Positions 1 to 7,361 of a stretch of DNA of 11,197 bases are shown in pieces; position 1 is the first letter of the stretch, and each line of letters starts with the position of its first letter. This DNA is from Dorea_D sp963559605 (GTDB lineage: Bacteria; Bacillota; Clostridia; Lachnospirales; Lachnospiraceae). The stretch spans positions 1 through 11,197 of the forward strand of contig CAUWLL010000059.1 of NCBI GenBank assembly GCA_963559605.1. The letters run 5' to 3'. Made by a program: the position numbers and the translations under genes. Under the pieces are notes generated by a model. The model was not told where the DNA came from. It saw nothing but the letters and a program-made list of their open reading frames with translations, and made no database searches.

Positions 1-18
1 TAGAAACTTATTAACTAA

Positions 19-35
19 GTAGTCTTATTGACTAC
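19..35. repeat. Short inverted repeat upstream of the first secreted-protein gene
   Basis: GTAGTC (19-24) and GACTAC (30-35) are perfect 6-bp arms around a 5-nt TTATT spacer. The dyad ends 14 nt before the AGGAGG ribosome binding site. It could be an operator, a leader hairpin or chance. It is not followed by a T-run, so it is not a convincing terminator of an upstream gene. Confidence 0.3.
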
Positions 36-49
36 ACCATTATTATACT

Positions 50-55
50 AGGAGG
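50..55 (+). promoter_or_regulatory. Ribosome binding site of the PPC-domain protein gene
   Basis: A perfect AGGAGG lies 7 nt before the ATG at 63 and fixes that start. No convincing -35/-10 pair is visible in the 62 bases before the gene, so its promoter may lie outside the window. Confidence 0.8.
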
Positions 56-62
56 GATACTT

Positions 63-1589
63 ATGAAGAAGCGATTTTTGTTAATGGCAACGGCAATCGT
101 CACGGCTTTTTTCGTTTCGGGACAGCCTGTAGCGGCGAATGCAGAAGAATCCGTGAAAGAAAGTACGGAAGTCATTACAGAGAAGGGAAGTTCTGAAGAA
201 GGACAGATTACGGAAGAACAGAGAGAATCCGTAAATGCAGAGGCGAAAGCGGCAGGAGATTCCATTGGTTCTGCAACGCCGATCAGTCTTGGAACCGGAT
301 ATGAGGGCTGGATTGTCTCGGGGAATCCAAAAGATTTTTACCAATTTACATTAAGCAGCTCAGGCAGAGTGCAATTTACAGGTTCCGCCAATATTAAAGT
401 GGTTAGCTTCCGTATCTACAATTCTGCCGGAAAAGAAGTATGGGCAACGAAGGAAAAGTGGGAAAGTGCAACGCAAACCATTGTTATGGATGAAAGTATT
501 GACTTGATAAAAGGAACTTATTATTTTGCAGTATTAAAAGACAATACTTATAGTGGTAATTATAATTTCCGACTTGGATTTTCCGGTGCGGGAGAAAGTT
601 TTACGGAAACCGGAAGCAACAATACGATGGCAAAAGGAGATGCTGTCACATTTAACAGAAGCTATAAAGGACAGCTTGCGGAGAATGATGATAAGGATTT
701 CTACAAATTTACATTGAGCAGTTCAAGAAAAGTTACTTTTTCGGCAACTACCGGAATGAAAGATATACACTATAGAATTTATAATGCTTCCGGGAGCGAG
801 TTGTGGTCTGCAAAAACGAAGTGGAATAGTGTGACAGAGATCAACAGTGCCTCAGAGGCGGTGACGCTGTCGAAAGGAACGTATTATCTGGCTGTGTCTC
901 AGGGACGTTCTTCTTATACGGGAATTTATACAGGAACTTATACCTTTAAATTGTCCACCCACTCTCACAGTTATAAAAATGTTGTCTCCAAAGCAACGCC
1001 GTCCAGAAACGGGAAGATCGTTAAGAAATGTTCCTGTGGGGCAACAAACGGAACGTCTGTAATCTATGCGCCGAAGAAGATGTCTGTTTCTGCTTCCAAG
1101 TATACATACAACGGCAAGGTGAGAACACCGTCTGTTGTCGTAAAGGACAGTAAGGGAAGAACTGTCAGCCGCTCGAATTATAAAGTGACGTATTCAAAAG
1201 GGCGCAAATACGTAGGACGTTATACGGTGAAAGTGACCTTTAAGGGGAATTACAGCGGAAGCATCTCTAAGAAGTTTGACATTGTTCCGAAGGGAACAAG
1301 CCTTTCCAAGGTAAGTAAGGGAAGAAAAAGCCTTACGGTAAAATGGAAGAAAAAGAGCAGTCAGACCAGCGGTTATCAGGTTCAGTATTCCACAAACAGT
1401 AAGTTTAAAAAAGGAAACAAAACCGTAACTATTAAAAGCAATAAATCATCGGTTAAGAAGATTACAAAGTTAAAGGCTAAGAAAAAATATTATGTAAGAG
1501 TCCGGACATACAAGAATGTAAAAATCAGCGGAAAAACAGTGAAGCTGTATTCCGGCTGGTCCAAAGCAAAAGCAGTTCGGACAAAGTAG
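63..1589 (+). CDS. Secreted protein with two PPC-like domains and a C-terminal Ig-like/FN3-like module
   Basis: Residues 1-27 form a Sec signal peptide (MKKR start, hydrophobic core, likely cleavage after AANA). An acidic linker runs to about residue 68. Two related beta-rich domains follow, about 69-172 and 185-297. They share DFYxFTLSSS (D91 and D212), a RIYN..G.E(V/L)W strand and KGTYY(F/L)AV, which resembles the bacterial pre-peptidase C-terminal (PPC) fold. Next come an HSHSY motif (300-304) and CSCG (323-326), possibly a small metal site, then an Ig-like segment starting YTYNG (347-351), and an FN3-like segment (about 411-508) containing GYQVQYS and LYSGWSK. There is no catalytic domain, LPXTG motif or C-terminal membrane helix. 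The C-terminal 200 residues are very lysine-rich. PPC domains usually accompany secreted proteases, but none is fused or adjacent here. A non-catalytic surface adhesin or carbohydrate/wall-binding role is inference; the true function is unknown. Confidence 0.85.
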   Translation: MKKRFLLMATAIVTAFFVSGQPVAANAEESVKESTEVITEKGSSEEGQITEEQRESVNAEAKAAGDSIGSATPISLGTGYEGWIVSGNPKDFYQFTLSSSGRVQFTGSANIKVVSFRIYNSAGKEVWATKEKWESATQTIVMDESIDLIKGTYYFAVLKDNTYSGNYNFRLGFSGAGESFTETGSNNTMAKGDAVTFNRSYKGQLAENDDKDFYKFTLSSSRKVTFSATTGMKDIHYRIYNASGSELWSAKTKWNSVTEINSASEAVTLSKGTYYLAVSQGRSSYTGIYTGTYTFKLSTHSHSYKNVVSKATPSRNGKIVKKCSCGATNGTSVIYAPKKMSVSASKYTYNGKVRTPSVVVKDSKGRTVSRSNYKVTYSKGRKYVGRYTVKVTFKGNYSGSISKKFDIVPKGTSLSKVSKGRKSLTVKWKKKSSQTSGYQVQYSTNSKFKKGNKTVTIKSNKSSVKKITKLKAKKKYYVRVRTYKNVKISGKTVKLYSGWSKAKAVRTK

Positions 1590-1604
1590 GATGTAAGATA
1601 TAAA

Positions 1605-2852
1605 ATGAGAAAGAATCGCGGAAAACATATTGTGGCAGTCCTATGTTCGGTGATGGCATTATTGTTAATGAATGCTTCGGAAATTCATGCCGGAGAGCCA
1701 CAGACGAAACAGGAGCTGTCTGTAGAACAGGAAACTATAATTGTTAAGGATCCGGTCATTCAATTATCTGTTACAGATTATACGTACAATGGGAAGGTGC
1801 GGACTCCGAAAGTAACAGTAAGGGACAAGAACGGGAAAAAATTTGGCGCAAAAGAATATAAGGTCATTTATCCTAAAGGAAGGAGAAATGTCGGAAAATA
1901 TAAGGTTAAAATTATTTTCACGGGAAAGTACGAAGGTACTTTTAGTAAGGTGTTTCAAATTCGTCCCGGAAAAACAGAGATCCAGAAAGCATATTTAAAT
2001 GAAAAGAATCTGGTAGTCTGCTGGGATGAGCAAGACAGCCAGACTACAGGCTATCAAATTCAATATACGCCAGACCGGAAGTTTAAGAAAAATACAAAAA
2101 ATTCCTATGTAAAAAATAATGCGGACGTATTAAAAGTGATTCGGAAACGAAAGGGAAACAAATACTATGTCAGGATCCGTACCTATAAGAAAATAAGGTT
2201 TGACGGAAAAGACCGGAAGCTTTATTCTGACTGGTCGAAGGTAAAGGGAGCAGGAAAGAAAAAAGTAGTAGCCCTTACGTATGATGACGGTCCGGGGAAA
2301 AAGACCGGGAAGTTATTGCGGCAGCTTGAGGCGTATGATGCCCACGCAACATTTTTTGTAGTGGGATACAAAGTTTCTGACTATAAAAGTGTCATGAAAA
2401 AGATGAAAACTATCGGATGTGAAGTGGGCAATCATTCCTATTCCCATGTGAATCTGGGTTCGGCAAGTATGTCGAAAATCAGACAACAGGTTCAAAAGAC
2501 AAACTCAAAAATAAAGGCTGTCACGAAAGAGAGTGCAGCGCTCCTGCGCCCACCCTATGGCTCTGTCGGAACTTCTCTGAGAAATGGAGCGAAGATGCCG
2601 TTGATTTTATGGAGTGTGGATACCAGAGACTGGGAGACGCGCAGTGCTTCAAAAACAATCAGAGCCGCCACGGAAAATATAAAAGACGGAGATATTATTT
2701 TGATGCACGATATTCATAATTCTACAATCGAAGCCTCCATGACGATCATTCCCAAACTCAAGAAGAAAGGGTATGAGATGGTAACAGTTTCAGAAATGGC
2801 TGAAATTAAAGGAAAGAAACTGAAGAACGGAAGCCGGTACAGCAGACTGTAG
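1605..2852 (+). CDS. Secreted polysaccharide deacetylase (NodB domain, CE4) with N-terminal Ig-like/FN3-like module
   Basis: Residues 1-29 are a signal peptide ending near EIHA. Residues about 55-220 repeat the module of the preceding gene (YTYNG at 59-63, GYQIQYT, YYVRIRTYK, LYSDWSK). The NodB domain follows with all five CE4 motifs: TYDDG (D227 base, D228 metal ligand), H277-SYS-H281 (metal ligands), RPPYG (315-319), WSVDTRDW (336-343) and LMH (H368). It should therefore be a metal-dependent N- or O-deacetylase acting outside the cell on peptidoglycan, chitin-like or another acetylated glycan. The sequence does not show which. The gene starts 15 nt after the preceding stop, so the two are probably co-transcribed. 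Its ribosome binding site is weak (AGGA at 1588-1591, 13 nt from the ATG), which suggests lower or coupled translation. The intact motifs argue for an active enzyme. Confidence 0.9.
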   Translation: MRKNRGKHIVAVLCSVMALLLMNASEIHAGEPQTKQELSVEQETIIVKDPVIQLSVTDYTYNGKVRTPKVTVRDKNGKKFGAKEYKVIYPKGRRNVGKYKVKIIFTGKYEGTFSKVFQIRPGKTEIQKAYLNEKNLVVCWDEQDSQTTGYQIQYTPDRKFKKNTKNSYVKNNADVLKVIRKRKGNKYYVRIRTYKKIRFDGKDRKLYSDWSKVKGAGKKKVVALTYDDGPGKKTGKLLRQLEAYDAHATFFVVGYKVSDYKSVMKKMKTIGCEVGNHSYSHVNLGSASMSKIRQQVQKTNSKIKAVTKESAALLRPPYGSVGTSLRNGAKMPLILWSVDTRDWETRSASKTIRAATENIKDGDIILMHDIHNSTIEASMTIIPKLKKKGYEMVTVSEMAEIKGKKLKNGSRYSRL

Positions 2853-2881
2853 TATAGACAGACTTAGCAGGATTTCACTTA

Positions 2882-2915
2882 TAAAACGAGGGCTTGTGCA
2901 AATGCACAGCCCTCG
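2882..2915 (-). terminator. Rho-independent terminator of the aminopeptidase gene
   Basis: Read on the minus strand, a 12-bp GC-rich stem (CGAGGGCTGTGC paired with GCACAAGCCCTCG, one bulged base) with an ATTT loop is followed by TTTTAT. It lies just after the aminopeptidase stop. On the plus strand the same hairpin is followed by AAATATATC, so it is a poor terminator for the convergent deacetylase gene. Confidence 0.85.
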
Positions 2916-2929
2916 AAATATATCGGCGA

Positions 2930-4717
2930 TTAAATTGCTCTTGTGTATTCTTTCAGCCATTCTCTTTCTTCTTCGCTTAATTTTGGTGCGATCAGTTCGT
3001 AAACCTTTGCATGGTATGCATTAAGCTGTTCTTTATCCTCTGTTGTCATCATCTCGGGAACGACAGCGTCAAGGTCGATCGGAACGTATGTGATCGGCTC
3101 AAAGTACATGAACTGTCCGTATTCCGTTTTCTGTCCGTTGCGGGCAAGAAGCTCGTTTTCCGTACGGATACCGTGAGAGCCTTCGATGTAGATACCCGGC
3201 TCGTCTGTGAGGACCATACCTGCCTCGATCGGAGCTTTTTCTCTGTCGCGGATAGCAATGCGGAATCCACTGGATGCTTCGTGGATGTTCATTAAGTATC
3301 CGACACCGTGTCCGGTTCCGTGGTTGTAGTTAATACCGCGCTCCCATGCAGGCATTCTTGCAAGGATGTCCAGGTTGTAGCCGCATGTACCATACAGGAA
3401 TACGGCTCTTGCGAGACGTAAGTTACAAAGAAGTACGGTTGTGAAGTCCTCTTTCATACGGTCTGTCAGATTTCCGAAAGCGAAAGTTCTTGTAATATCT
3501 GTAGAACCTTCCATATATCCTCCGCCGGTATCGGTCAGGAATAATCCGTCTGTGACAACCGGGATGTTTGTTTCAGGAGTTGCAGCGTAGTGAACAATAG
3601 CGGCATGCTCACCGGAACCGCAGATTGGTTCAAAGCTCTGCCACAGGTAACCCTCCTGTTCCTTACGGAAAGATTCCAGTTTTTCAGCGGCGCTGATCTC
3701 GGTGATTTCTATTTTGCCGACATTTTGTTTCAGCCAATACATGAATTTTGTCATGGCAACACCGTCTTTGATGTGAGCGTTGATGATATTTTTAATCTCT
3801 ACGTCATTTTTCATAGCTTTCATAAGAACAGTAGGGTTTGTAAGCTCTACTACTTTTGCGTTCTTTGGAAGATTGTTGTACAACGCATAGTTAAGACGTG
3901 CAGGATCTACCATGATCACGTCAGAATCGGATAATTCTTTCACATCTTCATATACTGCGTTATACGGACGAAGAGAGATGTTGTCTTTTGCAAGGTTTGC
4001 CTTCATCTCATCGGTCAGTTTCCGCTCATCAATATAGAGCTTCATGTCGTCCATAGTGATGACTGCGTAGGACAGAAGCAGTGGGAAGAACTCAATGTCG
4101 TCTCCACGTAAATTGGTTGTCCAGCATACATCGTCAAGAGCGGCGATGACATGCACGTTAGCGCCAGCCTCTTTCATCGCTTTACGGATACGCTCCAGCT
4201 TGCTTGCAGTACTTTCTCCCGTGTATTCTTCACCCAGCGCAAATGCCGGTTTCTCGGATAAGGAAGGTCTGTCCTCCCAGATAAGGTCGATCAAATCTTC
4301 CGAATAGTTGATGTTACCGTTCTTTGGAGCAACAGCGTCTACAAGCGCCTGTCCTTCACCCATGGCAACCACACGTCCGTCAAAGCCTAAAGTACCGTTC
4401 TGTGGAAGTACATCAGCGATGTATTCCTCTACTGTCGGAACGCCAGGTTCTCCCATTTTGAATAAGGTTACGCCAGTTCCCTCCAATTGCTGTGCAGCCT
4501 GGATGAAATATCTTCCGTCTGTCCAAAGCCCTGCCTCATCCTTTGTAATGACAGCAGTTCCGGCGCTTCCGGTGAATCCGGTGATAAATGCTCTTGCTTT
4601 AAAGTGCTCGCCTACATATTCGCTCTGGTGATTGTCGTCTGTCGGCACCATGTAAACGTCATATCCCCGTTCAGCCATTAAAGCGCGAAGAGCGGTAATT
4701 CTTTCTGCTATACTCAT
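2930..4717 (-). CDS. pepP: Xaa-Pro aminopeptidase (aminopeptidase P, M24B, three-domain XPNPEP1 type)
   Basis: This cytosolic metallopeptidase removes the N-terminal residue from peptides whose second residue is proline. The 595 residues match the long three-domain class: two creatinase-like N-terminal domains (about 1-310), the pita-bread M24 domain (about 315-530) and a short C-terminal domain. The five metal ligands are present: D396 in TDTGG, D407 in STDITRT, H470 in HGTGHGVG, E506 in DEPG and E520 in RTENE. As recalled, this spacing closely matches that of eukaryotic XPNPEP1 and differs from shorter E. coli PepP. The family usually uses manganese. The start is fixed by GGAGG (4726-4730 on the complement), 8 nt away. 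No signal peptide is seen. It is a single-gene unit, convergent with the deacetylase and divergent from the HAD phosphatase. A role in peptide nutrition or turnover is likely. Confidence 0.95.
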   Translation of the reverse strand: MSIAERITALRALMAERGYDVYMVPTDDNHQSEYVGEHFKARAFITGFTGSAGTAVITKDEAGLWTDGRYFIQAAQQLEGTGVTLFKMGEPGVPTVEEYIADVLPQNGTLGFDGRVVAMGEGQALVDAVAPKNGNINYSEDLIDLIWEDRPSLSEKPAFALGEEYTGESTASKLERIRKAMKEAGANVHVIAALDDVCWTTNLRGDDIEFFPLLLSYAVITMDDMKLYIDERKLTDEMKANLAKDNISLRPYNAVYEDVKELSDSDVIMVDPARLNYALYNNLPKNAKVVELTNPTVLMKAMKNDVEIKNIINAHIKDGVAMTKFMYWLKQNVGKIEITEISAAEKLESFRKEQEGYLWQSFEPICGSGEHAAIVHYAATPETNIPVVTDGLFLTDTGGGYMEGSTDITRTFAFGNLTDRMKEDFTTVLLCNLRLARAVFLYGTCGYNLDILARMPAWERGINYNHGTGHGVGYLMNIHEASSGFRIAIRDREKAPIEAGMVLTDEPGIYIEGSHGIRTENELLARNGQKTEYGQFMYFEPITYVPIDLDAVVPEMMTTEDKEQLNAYHAKVYELIAPKLSEEEREWLKEYTRAI

Positions 4718-4763
4718 TTTGAAAACCTCCTTGTATGTATTGAGTAAGTCTTTATACGATAAA

Positions 4764-4772
4764 ATTCTATCA
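4764..4772 (-). promoter_or_regulatory. Candidate extended -10 promoter of the aminopeptidase gene
   Basis: On the minus strand the sequence reads TGATAGAAT, an extended -10 (TGnTAGAAT), about 46 nt upstream of the aminopeptidase start. A consensus -35 is not obvious 17 bp upstream, which is tolerable for an extended -10 promoter. The assignment comes from sequence pattern only. Confidence 0.4.
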
Positions 4773-4773
4773 T

Positions 4774-4787
4774 ATTTGTGGACAAAT
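4774..4787. promoter_or_regulatory. Interrupted palindrome, candidate operator between divergent promoters
   Basis: ATTTGT-GG-ACAAAT has perfect 6-bp arms. It overlaps the -35 of the HAD gene promoter (TGGACA, 4779-4784) and lies just upstream of the candidate -10 of the divergent aminopeptidase gene. That is a suitable place for a repressor or activator acting on one or both genes. The regulator is unknown. Confidence 0.35.
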
Positions 4788-4808
4788 TGATAGGAATAAT
4801 TATATAAT
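4779..4808 (+). promoter_or_regulatory. Sigma-A-type promoter of the HAD phosphatase gene
   Basis: TGGACA (4779-4784), an 18-bp spacer and a perfect TATAAT (4803-4808) lie upstream of the AGGAG ribosome binding site (4821-4825). Transcription should start near 4815, leaving a leader of about 20 nt. The -10 sits inside a 16-bp perfect AT-only palindrome (4796-4811). Confidence 0.7.
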
Positions 4809-4834
4809 TATCACGATAAAAGGAGAGAATATTT

Positions 4835-5632
4835 ATGTTGAAAGAGAAAAAATATTTTTTGTTTGATATAGACGGAACACTTGCGGTGGACGATACGCTG
4901 TATGACGGCAGTAAGGAGCTGATCGATCATATTGAAGCGATTGGCGGCAGGGCATTTTACATTACGAATAATTCGGTGAAAAGCAGAAAAGATTATAGGG
5001 AAAAATTCAGAAAATGGGGGATCGAGACGGAGGAAAGCCAGTTCATGACCGCTTCTTACGCTACCTGTGAATACTTGAAGCGTCATTATGCCGATAAAAA
5101 ATTATTTGTTCTGGGAACGCCGTCTTTTGTAGAAGAGGTGCGAGAGTGCGGATTACAAGTTACGGAGCAGGCGGAAACGGATGTGAGCTGCGTAGTTGTA
5201 GGCTTTGATCGTACACTTACCTATGAAAAAACAGAGATGGCATGCGAGCTTTTGTTCCGCCCGGAGGTAGATTATGTGGGGACGAATCCGGATTATAGAT
5301 GTCCTACGGCATTTGGGTTTGTACCGGACTGCGGCGGAATCTGTGAGATGTTGAAGGTGACGGTGGACAGAGAGCCTTACTATGTGGGAAAACCGAACAA
5401 AGATATTGTGTCCATGTGTATGGAGCAGGTAGATGCCCGAAAGGAAGAAGTTCTTGTGGTAGGAGATCGTCTGTATACAGATATTGCCTGCGGAAGAAAT
5501 GCAGGCGTGGAGACGGCGCTTGTGTATACGGGCGAAGCGAAAGCGTCGGACCTTTTGGACACTCCTCATATGCCGGATTATACGTTTGAGAATATCCGCG
5601 AGTTGTATAACGCTTTCAGACAGGCAAGATAG
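4835..5632 (+). CDS. HAD-IIA family phosphatase (NagD/YutF-like)
   Basis: This is a cytosolic Mg-dependent phosphatase of the haloacid dehalogenase superfamily, subclass IIA. The four HAD motifs are visible: motif I DIDGT (nucleophile D11, acid D13), motif II ITNNS (T44), motif III lysine in VGKPNKD (K186) and motif IV VVGDRLYTDI (D211, D216). The long region between motifs II and III is the C2-type cap that sets specificity. At 265 residues the length is normal for the NagD/YutF/p-nitrophenylphosphatase group. Members act on small sugar phosphates or nucleotides, and the exact substrate cannot be read from sequence. The start is supported by AGGAG 9 nt upstream. Its stop codon overlaps the ribosome binding site of the next gene, so the two are co-expressed. 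Confidence 0.93.
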   Translation: MLKEKKYFLFDIDGTLAVDDTLYDGSKELIDHIEAIGGRAFYITNNSVKSRKDYREKFRKWGIETEESQFMTASYATCEYLKRHYADKKLFVLGTPSFVEEVRECGLQVTEQAETDVSCVVVGFDRTLTYEKTEMACELLFRPEVDYVGTNPDYRCPTAFGFVPDCGGICEMLKVTVDREPYYVGKPNKDIVSMCMEQVDARKEEVLVVGDRLYTDIACGRNAGVETALVYTGEAKASDLLDTPHMPDYTFENIRELYNAFRQAR

Positions 5633-5645
5633 GAGAAGAGAATTG
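5631..5645 (+). promoter_or_regulatory. Ribosome binding site and TTG start of the metallophosphoesterase, overlapping the upstream stop
   Basis: AGGAG (5631-5635) begins inside the TAG stop (5630-5632) of the HAD gene and is 7 nt from an in-frame TTG (5643-5645). This arrangement favours translational coupling and decides the start: no in-frame ATG with a good site precedes the membrane helix. Confidence 0.75.
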
Positions 5646-6503
5646 AAATATTTCGTGATGATACTGGCAGTTTCGGTGGCTTTGGGATTGGCGGAAATCT
5701 GGCGGGAGCTGCATAGATTTAAGGTGACAGAATATGTGATAGAATCGCAGAAGCTTTCCGGATACAAAGATAAGAAACTTGTTTTTTTAAGCGATATGCA
5801 TAATCACATGTATGGAAAAGAGAATCAAAAACTGATCCATAAGATCAAGGAGATTGCCCCGGAACTTATTTTGATCGGAGGAGACATGCTGATCGGAAAG
5901 AGAACTTCTTTTTACGGACCGGCATTAAAGACTGTGAAGGCGCTGGCAAAGATTGCGCCTGTATATTATGTCAATGGAAACCACGAGCAGAGAATGAAAG
6001 AGTGCCCGGATGTCTACAACCTGTATTTATATAAGGAATATCGAAAAGAGCTGAAGGGGGAGGGGGTGCATTTTCTGGAAAACGAAAGTGCCGTAGAGGG
6101 AGAACTTCGGATTACGGGACTTGAAATTCCTCTGAAATGTTATCTGCACTGTCGAAGAGGCGTCCTTGAACCGGGGGAGATCGCAAAAAGGATCGGAGAG
6201 AGCGATTCGGAAAAGTTTCAGATCTTGATGGCGCACCATCCGTCTTATATGGAGGAGTATAAGAAATGGGGGGCGGATCTTATTTTATCGGGACACTACC
6301 ACGGGGGGATTGTACGGATTCCCGGGTTTACAGGGGTGATCACGCCTGCATTTGAGATTTTTCCAAAGTATTCCGGTGATTTTTACCGGGAAGGAGATAC
6401 CAATATTGTCGTAAGTAAAGGGCTTGGCACACACACGGTGAATGTGCGCTTTTTGAATCCGGCGGAGCTTATAGTTTTGCATTTGCGAGGGGAGAATTCC
6501 TGA
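5643..6503 (+). CDS. Membrane-anchored metallophosphoesterase (YkuE/YaeI-like)
   Basis: From the TTG start the product is 286 residues. Residues about 3-19 (FVMILAVSVALGLAEIW region) form one N-terminal membrane helix or uncleaved signal. The rest is a calcineurin-like metallophosphoesterase domain with the full dinuclear metal set: SDMHNH (D51, H53), GGD (D81), GNHE (N113, H114), an AHHPS histidine pair (198-199) and GHYHGG (H218, H220). The family hydrolyses phosphoesters or pyrophosphates. YkuE/YaeI-type members have been linked to the envelope and lipid substrates, but the substrate here is not evident. Which side of the membrane the domain faces is inferred only. Translation is coupled to the upstream HAD phosphatase, so the two phosphatases may work on the same or successive metabolites. 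The reading frame stays open upstream to 5484, but that part lies inside the HAD gene and is arginine-rich shadow sequence. Confidence 0.9.
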   Translation: MKYFVMILAVSVALGLAEIWRELHRFKVTEYVIESQKLSGYKDKKLVFLSDMHNHMYGKENQKLIHKIKEIAPELILIGGDMLIGKRTSFYGPALKTVKALAKIAPVYYVNGNHEQRMKECPDVYNLYLYKEYRKELKGEGVHFLENESAVEGELRITGLEIPLKCYLHCRRGVLEPGEIAKRIGESDSEKFQILMAHHPSYMEEYKKWGADLILSGHYHGGIVRIPGFTGVITPAFEIFPKYSGDFYREGDTNIVVSKGLGTHTVNVRFLNPAELIVLHLRGENS

Positions 6504-6530
6504 AAATTCCTGCGAATAATGTAAATTTCC

Positions 6531-6559
6531 TTGTGAAAAGAGAAAATATCTTGTATAAT
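6531..6559 (+). promoter_or_regulatory. Sigma-A-type promoter of the scpA operon
   Basis: TTGTGA (6531-6536), a 17-bp spacer and a perfect TATAAT (6554-6559) lie in the gap after the metallophosphoesterase gene. The start point should be near 6566, about 30 nt before the scpA ATG. scpA is thus likely to begin a new transcription unit. No terminator is visible in the 6504-6530 gap, so read-through from upstream is possible. Confidence 0.75.
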
Positions 6560-6596
6560 AATAAAATTGTGCAATAGGAAAATTTGGAGAAGTGAT

Positions 6597-7355
6597 ATGG
6601 GAATACCGGTAAAACTGCAAGTGTTTGAAGGTCCTCTGGACCTCCTTTTACACCTGATCGATAAAAATAAAATAGATATTTATGATATTCCCATCGTGGA
6701 GATCACGAACCAGTATATGGAATACATAAAGGCGATGGAAAAGGAAGATCTGAACATCATGAGTGAATTTCTTGTGATGGCGGCAACGCTTCTGGACATC
6801 AAATGCCGGATGTTGCTCCCGAAAGAAGTGAACGAAGAGGGCGAGGAAGAAGATCCGCGAAAACAATTGGTAGAGCAGCTTTTGGAATATAAGATGTATA
6901 AGTATATGTCCTACGAACTGAAAGACCGGGAGGTAGACACGGAAAAGGTAATGTACAAAGAACCTACGGTTCCGGCGGAAGTACTGGAATACGTGGAACC
7001 GGTGGATCTGGATAAACTGTTGGGAGATCTGACCTTGCAGAAGCTGCATCGCATTTTCAAGGATGTGATGAAGCGGCAGGTAGATAAGATCGATCCGGTC
7101 AGAAGCAAGTTCGGAAAGATTGAAAAAGAAGAGGTGACGGTTTCTGACAAACTGGATGCTGTGACTGCGTACGCCAGGGACCATAAAACCTTTCGCTTTC
7201 GATCGCTTCTTGTAAAACAAAGTTCAAGAACACAGGTGGTCGTTACATTTTTGGCGATTTTGCAGCTTATGAAAGACGGAACGCTCAGTATTGAGCAGGA
7301 ACAGCCCTTTGATGATATAATAATCATTTCAAATGTTGCGCAGGCAGAAAGGTAA
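6597..7355 (+). CDS. scpA: Segregation and condensation protein A (kleisin of the Smc-ScpAB complex)
   Basis: ScpA is the kleisin that bridges the two Smc heads and, with ScpB, forms the bacterial condensin needed for chromosome compaction and segregation. The 252-residue product has the diagnostic N-terminus VFEGPLDLLLHLI, the following helical Smc-neck-binding region with IMSEFLVMAATLLDIKCRMLLP, an acidic linker (EEGEEED, about residues 82-88) and the C-terminal winged-helix segment with VVTFLAILQLMKDG. The ATG at 6597 is chosen because GGAG (6586-6589) lies 7 nt upstream and the conserved family N-terminus begins there. A TTG at 6567 in the same frame lies at the expected transcription start and has no ribosome binding site. 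scpB follows after 6 nt. Confidence 0.97.
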   Translation: MGIPVKLQVFEGPLDLLLHLIDKNKIDIYDIPIVEITNQYMEYIKAMEKEDLNIMSEFLVMAATLLDIKCRMLLPKEVNEEGEEEDPRKQLVEQLLEYKMYKYMSYELKDREVDTEKVMYKEPTVPAEVLEYVEPVDLDKLLGDLTLQKLHRIFKDVMKRQVDKIDPVRSKFGKIEKEEVTVSDKLDAVTAYARDHKTFRFRSLLVKQSSRTQVVVTFLAILQLMKDGTLSIEQEQPFDDIIIISNVAQAER

Positions 7356-7361
7356 AATATC

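Noticed and set aside
28..49. TTGACT (28-33) with TATACT (44-49) as a promoter of the first gene
   Set aside because: The spacer would be only 10 bp and the -10 would abut the ribosome binding site.
2887..2915. Hairpin as a bidirectional terminator that also ends the deacetylase transcript
   Set aside because: On the plus strand it is followed by AAATATATC, not a T-run, so only minus-strand termination is supported.
5484..5642. Upstream extension of the metallophosphoesterase frame
   Set aside because: This stretch lies inside the HAD phosphatase gene, gives an arginine-rich sequence unlike the family, and would precede the natural N-terminal membrane helix. The TTG at 5643 has an AGGAG site at good spacing.
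5153..5767. Long open frame on the minus strand across the HAD phosphatase gene
   Set aside because: It is antisense to a gene with all catalytic motifs, has no ribosome binding site or recognisable domain, and its composition is that of a shadow frame. The same holds for antisense frames at 6648-7220 and 9666-10403.
6495..6530. AATTCCTG repeated at 6495-6502 and 6505-6512, with a similar AATTTCCT after it
   Set aside because: The copies are only 8 bp, partly within the end of the metallophosphoesterase gene, and form no hairpin or known site. They are likely chance in AT-rich DNA.
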